A stretch of 6,175 nucleotides of DNA from Candidatus Moraniibacteriota bacterium (lineage in GTDB: Bacteria > Patescibacteriota > Minisyncoccia > Moranbacterales > GCA-2747515), in the NCBI GenBank assembly GCA_027031945.1, contig JALVPE010000024.1:1-6175 (forward strand). Reading direction: 5' to 3'. The notes beneath the pieces are model-generated. The model saw nothing but the letters and a program-made list of their open reading frames with translations, was not told the origin of the DNA and made no database searches. Position numbers and translations under genes: made by a program. This document shows, in pieces, positions 4,301 to 6,175 of the stretch (position 1 is the stretch's first letter; each line of letters opens with the position of its first letter).

Positions 4301-6175
4301 TTATTTTGCGTTTTCTTCACCACCAATAATCTCATCCGCTACGTTCTTTGGAACTTCTGCGTAATGACTAAATTCCATCGCATAACTCGCTCGTCCTTGT
4401 GACATGGATCGCAGTTGTGTTGCATAACCAAACATTGATGCTAACGGAATTTCTGCTTCAATTTCTTTTAAAGCTGATGTTCCCTCACCACGATCATTCA
4501 TTTCTTTGATTATGCCTCGTTTTGAATTAACATCACCTACTACATCACCCATAAATTCCTCTGGAGTTGTAATTTGCACTGCCATAATTGGCTCTAACAA
4601 TACCGGCTTTGCATTTTTTACTGCAGCTTTAAATGCCATTGAGCCGGCCACTTTAAATGCCGCTTCTGATGAATCAACATCATGATAACTACCATCATAA
4701 AGAGTTGCCTTAATATCTACCATAGGATACCCGGCAATCACACCATTATTCATTGCCTCTTCAATACCTTGCAAGGTTGGTTTGATATATTCTTGAGGAA
4801 TTACACCACCTTTAATTTCATCTTCAAATTCAAATCCCTTACCTTGTTCTTGTGGTGCAATTCGTACCCATGCATGACCATACTGTCCACGACCTCCTGA
4901 TTGTTTAACAAATTTACCTTCACCCTCTGCCTCTTGTGTAATTGTTTCACGATAAGATACCTGAGGTTGACCTACATTTGCCTCAACATTAAATTCTCTT
5001 TTTAATCTATCTACAATAATATCAAGATGCAATTCTCCCATACCGGAAATAATAGTTTGACCTACCTCCTCATCAGTCTTTACTCGAAAAGATGGATCTT
5101 CTTCCGCTAACTTGCCAAGTGCAATTGCCATTTTTTCCTGATCAGCTTTTGTTTTTGGTTCTACCGCTATAGATATAACAGGTTCCGGAAATTCAATTGA
5201 TTCTAATACAACCTTATTATCAATATCACAAAGAGTATCACCGGTTTTTGTATTTTTCATACCTACAAGCGCACCAATCTCACCAGCATACAATTCTGAT
5301 ACCTCTTCACGTTCATTTGAATGCATTCTCAAAATTCGCCCAACACGTTCTTTTTTGCCACTTGCTGTATTATAAACATAAGAACCTGCTTCAAGAGAAC
5401 CGGAATAAATACGGAAAAATACCAATTGCCCCACAAATGGATCCGTTGCTACCTTAAATGCAAGAGCTGCAAAAGGCTCATCATCAGATGCTTTTCTTTC
5501 AATTTCTTTTTCCGGATTTTTTGGATCTGTACCTACAATAGCTGGTATTTCATTTGGTGCCGGCAGATAATCCACAACTGCATCAAGTACCGGTTGCACG
5601 CCTTTATTTTGAAGTGCGGTCCCTACAAATACAGGAATCATTGTATTAGCTATAACACCTTTTTTAATTGCCGCTTTTAATTCTTCTTGTGTAAATTCTT
5701 CTCCACCAAGATATTTTTCCATAAAATCATCATCTTGCTCTGCTGCTTTTTCTACTAATTTTTCACGCCATTGTTCTGCTTTTTCTTTTAATTCTTCTGG
5801 ACATTCACTCTCAACCACTTTTTCACCCATTTTACCATCAAAAGTAAGTTTTTTCATTGTTACAAGATCAACAACACCTTCAAAATCTCCACGTTCACCA
5901 ATTGGCAATTGAGCGGCTACCGCATGCGGAGTAAGTCGTGAATGAATTGATTCTAGTGCTCTATCAAAGTCAGCACCATCCTTATCAATTTTGTTTATAA
6001 AGCAGATACGAGGAACTTTATATTTATCAGCCTGACGCCAAACAGTCTCTGATTGAGGTTCTACACCCTCTTTTCCATCAAAAACTACAACACCTCCATC
6101 AAGCACGCGCATAGAGCGTTCCACTTCTACGGTAAAATCAACGTGTCCTGGCGTATCAATAATATTAATTTGATG
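4301..6175 (-). CDS. fusA: Elongation factor G, 5'-truncated by the window edge
   Basis: EF-G is the ribosomal translocase GTPase; with ribosome recycling factor it also splits spent ribosomes. The window shows 624 codons in frame up to its edge, opening with HQINIIDTPGHVDFTVEVER. The GTG at 6124 is therefore internal, not the start. About 80 N-terminal residues (P-loop and switch I) are missing from view; the full length would be near 700. Visible landmarks, counted from the window edge, are the G3 motif DTPGH (7-11), the G4 motif NKID (61-64), domain II from about FAALAFKVATDPFVG, domain III with SGMGELHLDII, domain IV with GGRGQYGHAWVR and the HDVDSSEAAF loop, and domain V ending GYATQLRSMSQGRASYAMEF. 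All segments align without gaps obvious to the eye. It is normally in the str operon (rpsL-rpsG-fusA-tuf). Here a terminator and a convergent cold-shock gene follow, so tuf is not directly downstream. Confidence 0.98.
   Translation of the reverse strand, partial: HQINIIDTPGHVDFTVEVERSMRVLDGGVVVFDGKEGVEPQSETVWRQADKYKVPRICFINKIDKDGADFDRALESIHSRLTPHAVAAQLPIGERGDFEGVVDLVTMKKLTFDGKMGEKVVESECPEELKEKAEQWREKLVEKAAEQDDDFMEKYLGGEEFTQEELKAAIKKGVIANTMIPVFVGTALQNKGVQPVLDAVVDYLPAPNEIPAIVGTDPKNPEKEIERKASDDEPFAALAFKVATDPFVGQLVFFRIYSGSLEAGSYVYNTASGKKERVGRILRMHSNEREEVSELYAGEIGALVGMKNTKTGDTLCDIDNKVVLESIEFPEPVISIAVEPKTKADQEKMAIALGKLAEEDPSFRVKTDEEVGQTIISGMGELHLDIIVDRLKREFNVEANVGQPQVSYRETITQEAEGEGKFVKQSGGRGQYGHAWVRIAPQEQGKGFEFEDEIKGGVIPQEYIKPTLQGIEEAMNNGVIAGYPMVDIKATLYDGSYHDVDSSEAAFKVAGSMAFKAAVKNAKPVLLEPIMAVQITTPEEFMGDVVGDVNSKRGIIKEMNDRGEGTSALKEIEAEIPLASMFGYATQLRSMSQGRASYAMEFSHYAEVPKNVADEIIGGEENAK

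Noticed and set aside
5197..5680. Plus-strand open frames inside fusA
   Set aside because: They lie entirely antisense to strongly conserved EF-G coding sequence and their translations look random.
6122..6124. GTG as start of EF-G
   Set aside because: The frame stays open to the window edge with conserved EF-G sequence including DTPGH, so this GTG is internal and the gene is cut by the window.
535..6175. Alternative genetic code
   Set aside because: Genes use TGG for conserved Trp and TAA as stops; no conserved position requires UGA or UAA to be sense apart from the single stop in the dead IS.

Overview
The window is low-GC bacterial DNA with five protein genes and debris of two insertion sequences. 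All visible genes stop with TAA and read normally in the standard bacterial code. Three observations fit a Patescibacteria (CPR)-like or similarly AT-rich, small-genome bacterium. None of the visible start codons has a convincing Shine-Dalgarno sequence. The cold-shock protein is a 66-residue form without the usual tryptophan. The von Willebrand A (VWA) protein has a short proline-rich cytoplasmic tail and a single membrane anchor. This taxonomic guess rests on general resemblance and is not certain.

Layout. (1) Positions 1-277, minus strand: the start of an IS1202/ISNCY-type transposase, interrupted by an in-frame TAA, with a perfect 34-bp palindrome directly before its ATG and short inverted TGTCA-type repeats at the presumed IS end. 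(2) Positions 318-538, plus strand: the C-terminal scrap of an ISL3-family transposase, bracketed by an imperfect inverted repeat. (3) Positions 535-3610, minus strand: three closely spaced genes transcribed in the order VWA membrane protein, secreted tryptophan-repeat protein, type I DAHP synthase. (4) Positions 3611-3834: a divergent intergenic region with a near-consensus extended -10 promoter for the cold-shock gene. (5) Positions 3835-4035, plus strand: the cold-shock protein, with its own terminator. (6) Positions 4301-6175, minus strand: the 3' 624 codons of fusA (EF-G), with a strong terminator. Its 5' end lies beyond the window.

How they work together. EF-G and the cold-shock protein are ordinary translation and RNA housekeeping genes in convergent orientation. 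The less ordinary part is the block between the cold-shock promoter and the IS debris. A VWA protein anchored in the membrane is followed after 9 bp by an exported protein with tryptophans at a strict 19-residue period. The pair looks like a surface adhesion or envelope module; its function is unknown. The DAHP synthase gene (first step of the shikimate pathway) follows 31 bp later, next to the IS remnants. It may be co-transcribed with the surface genes without being functionally linked to them.
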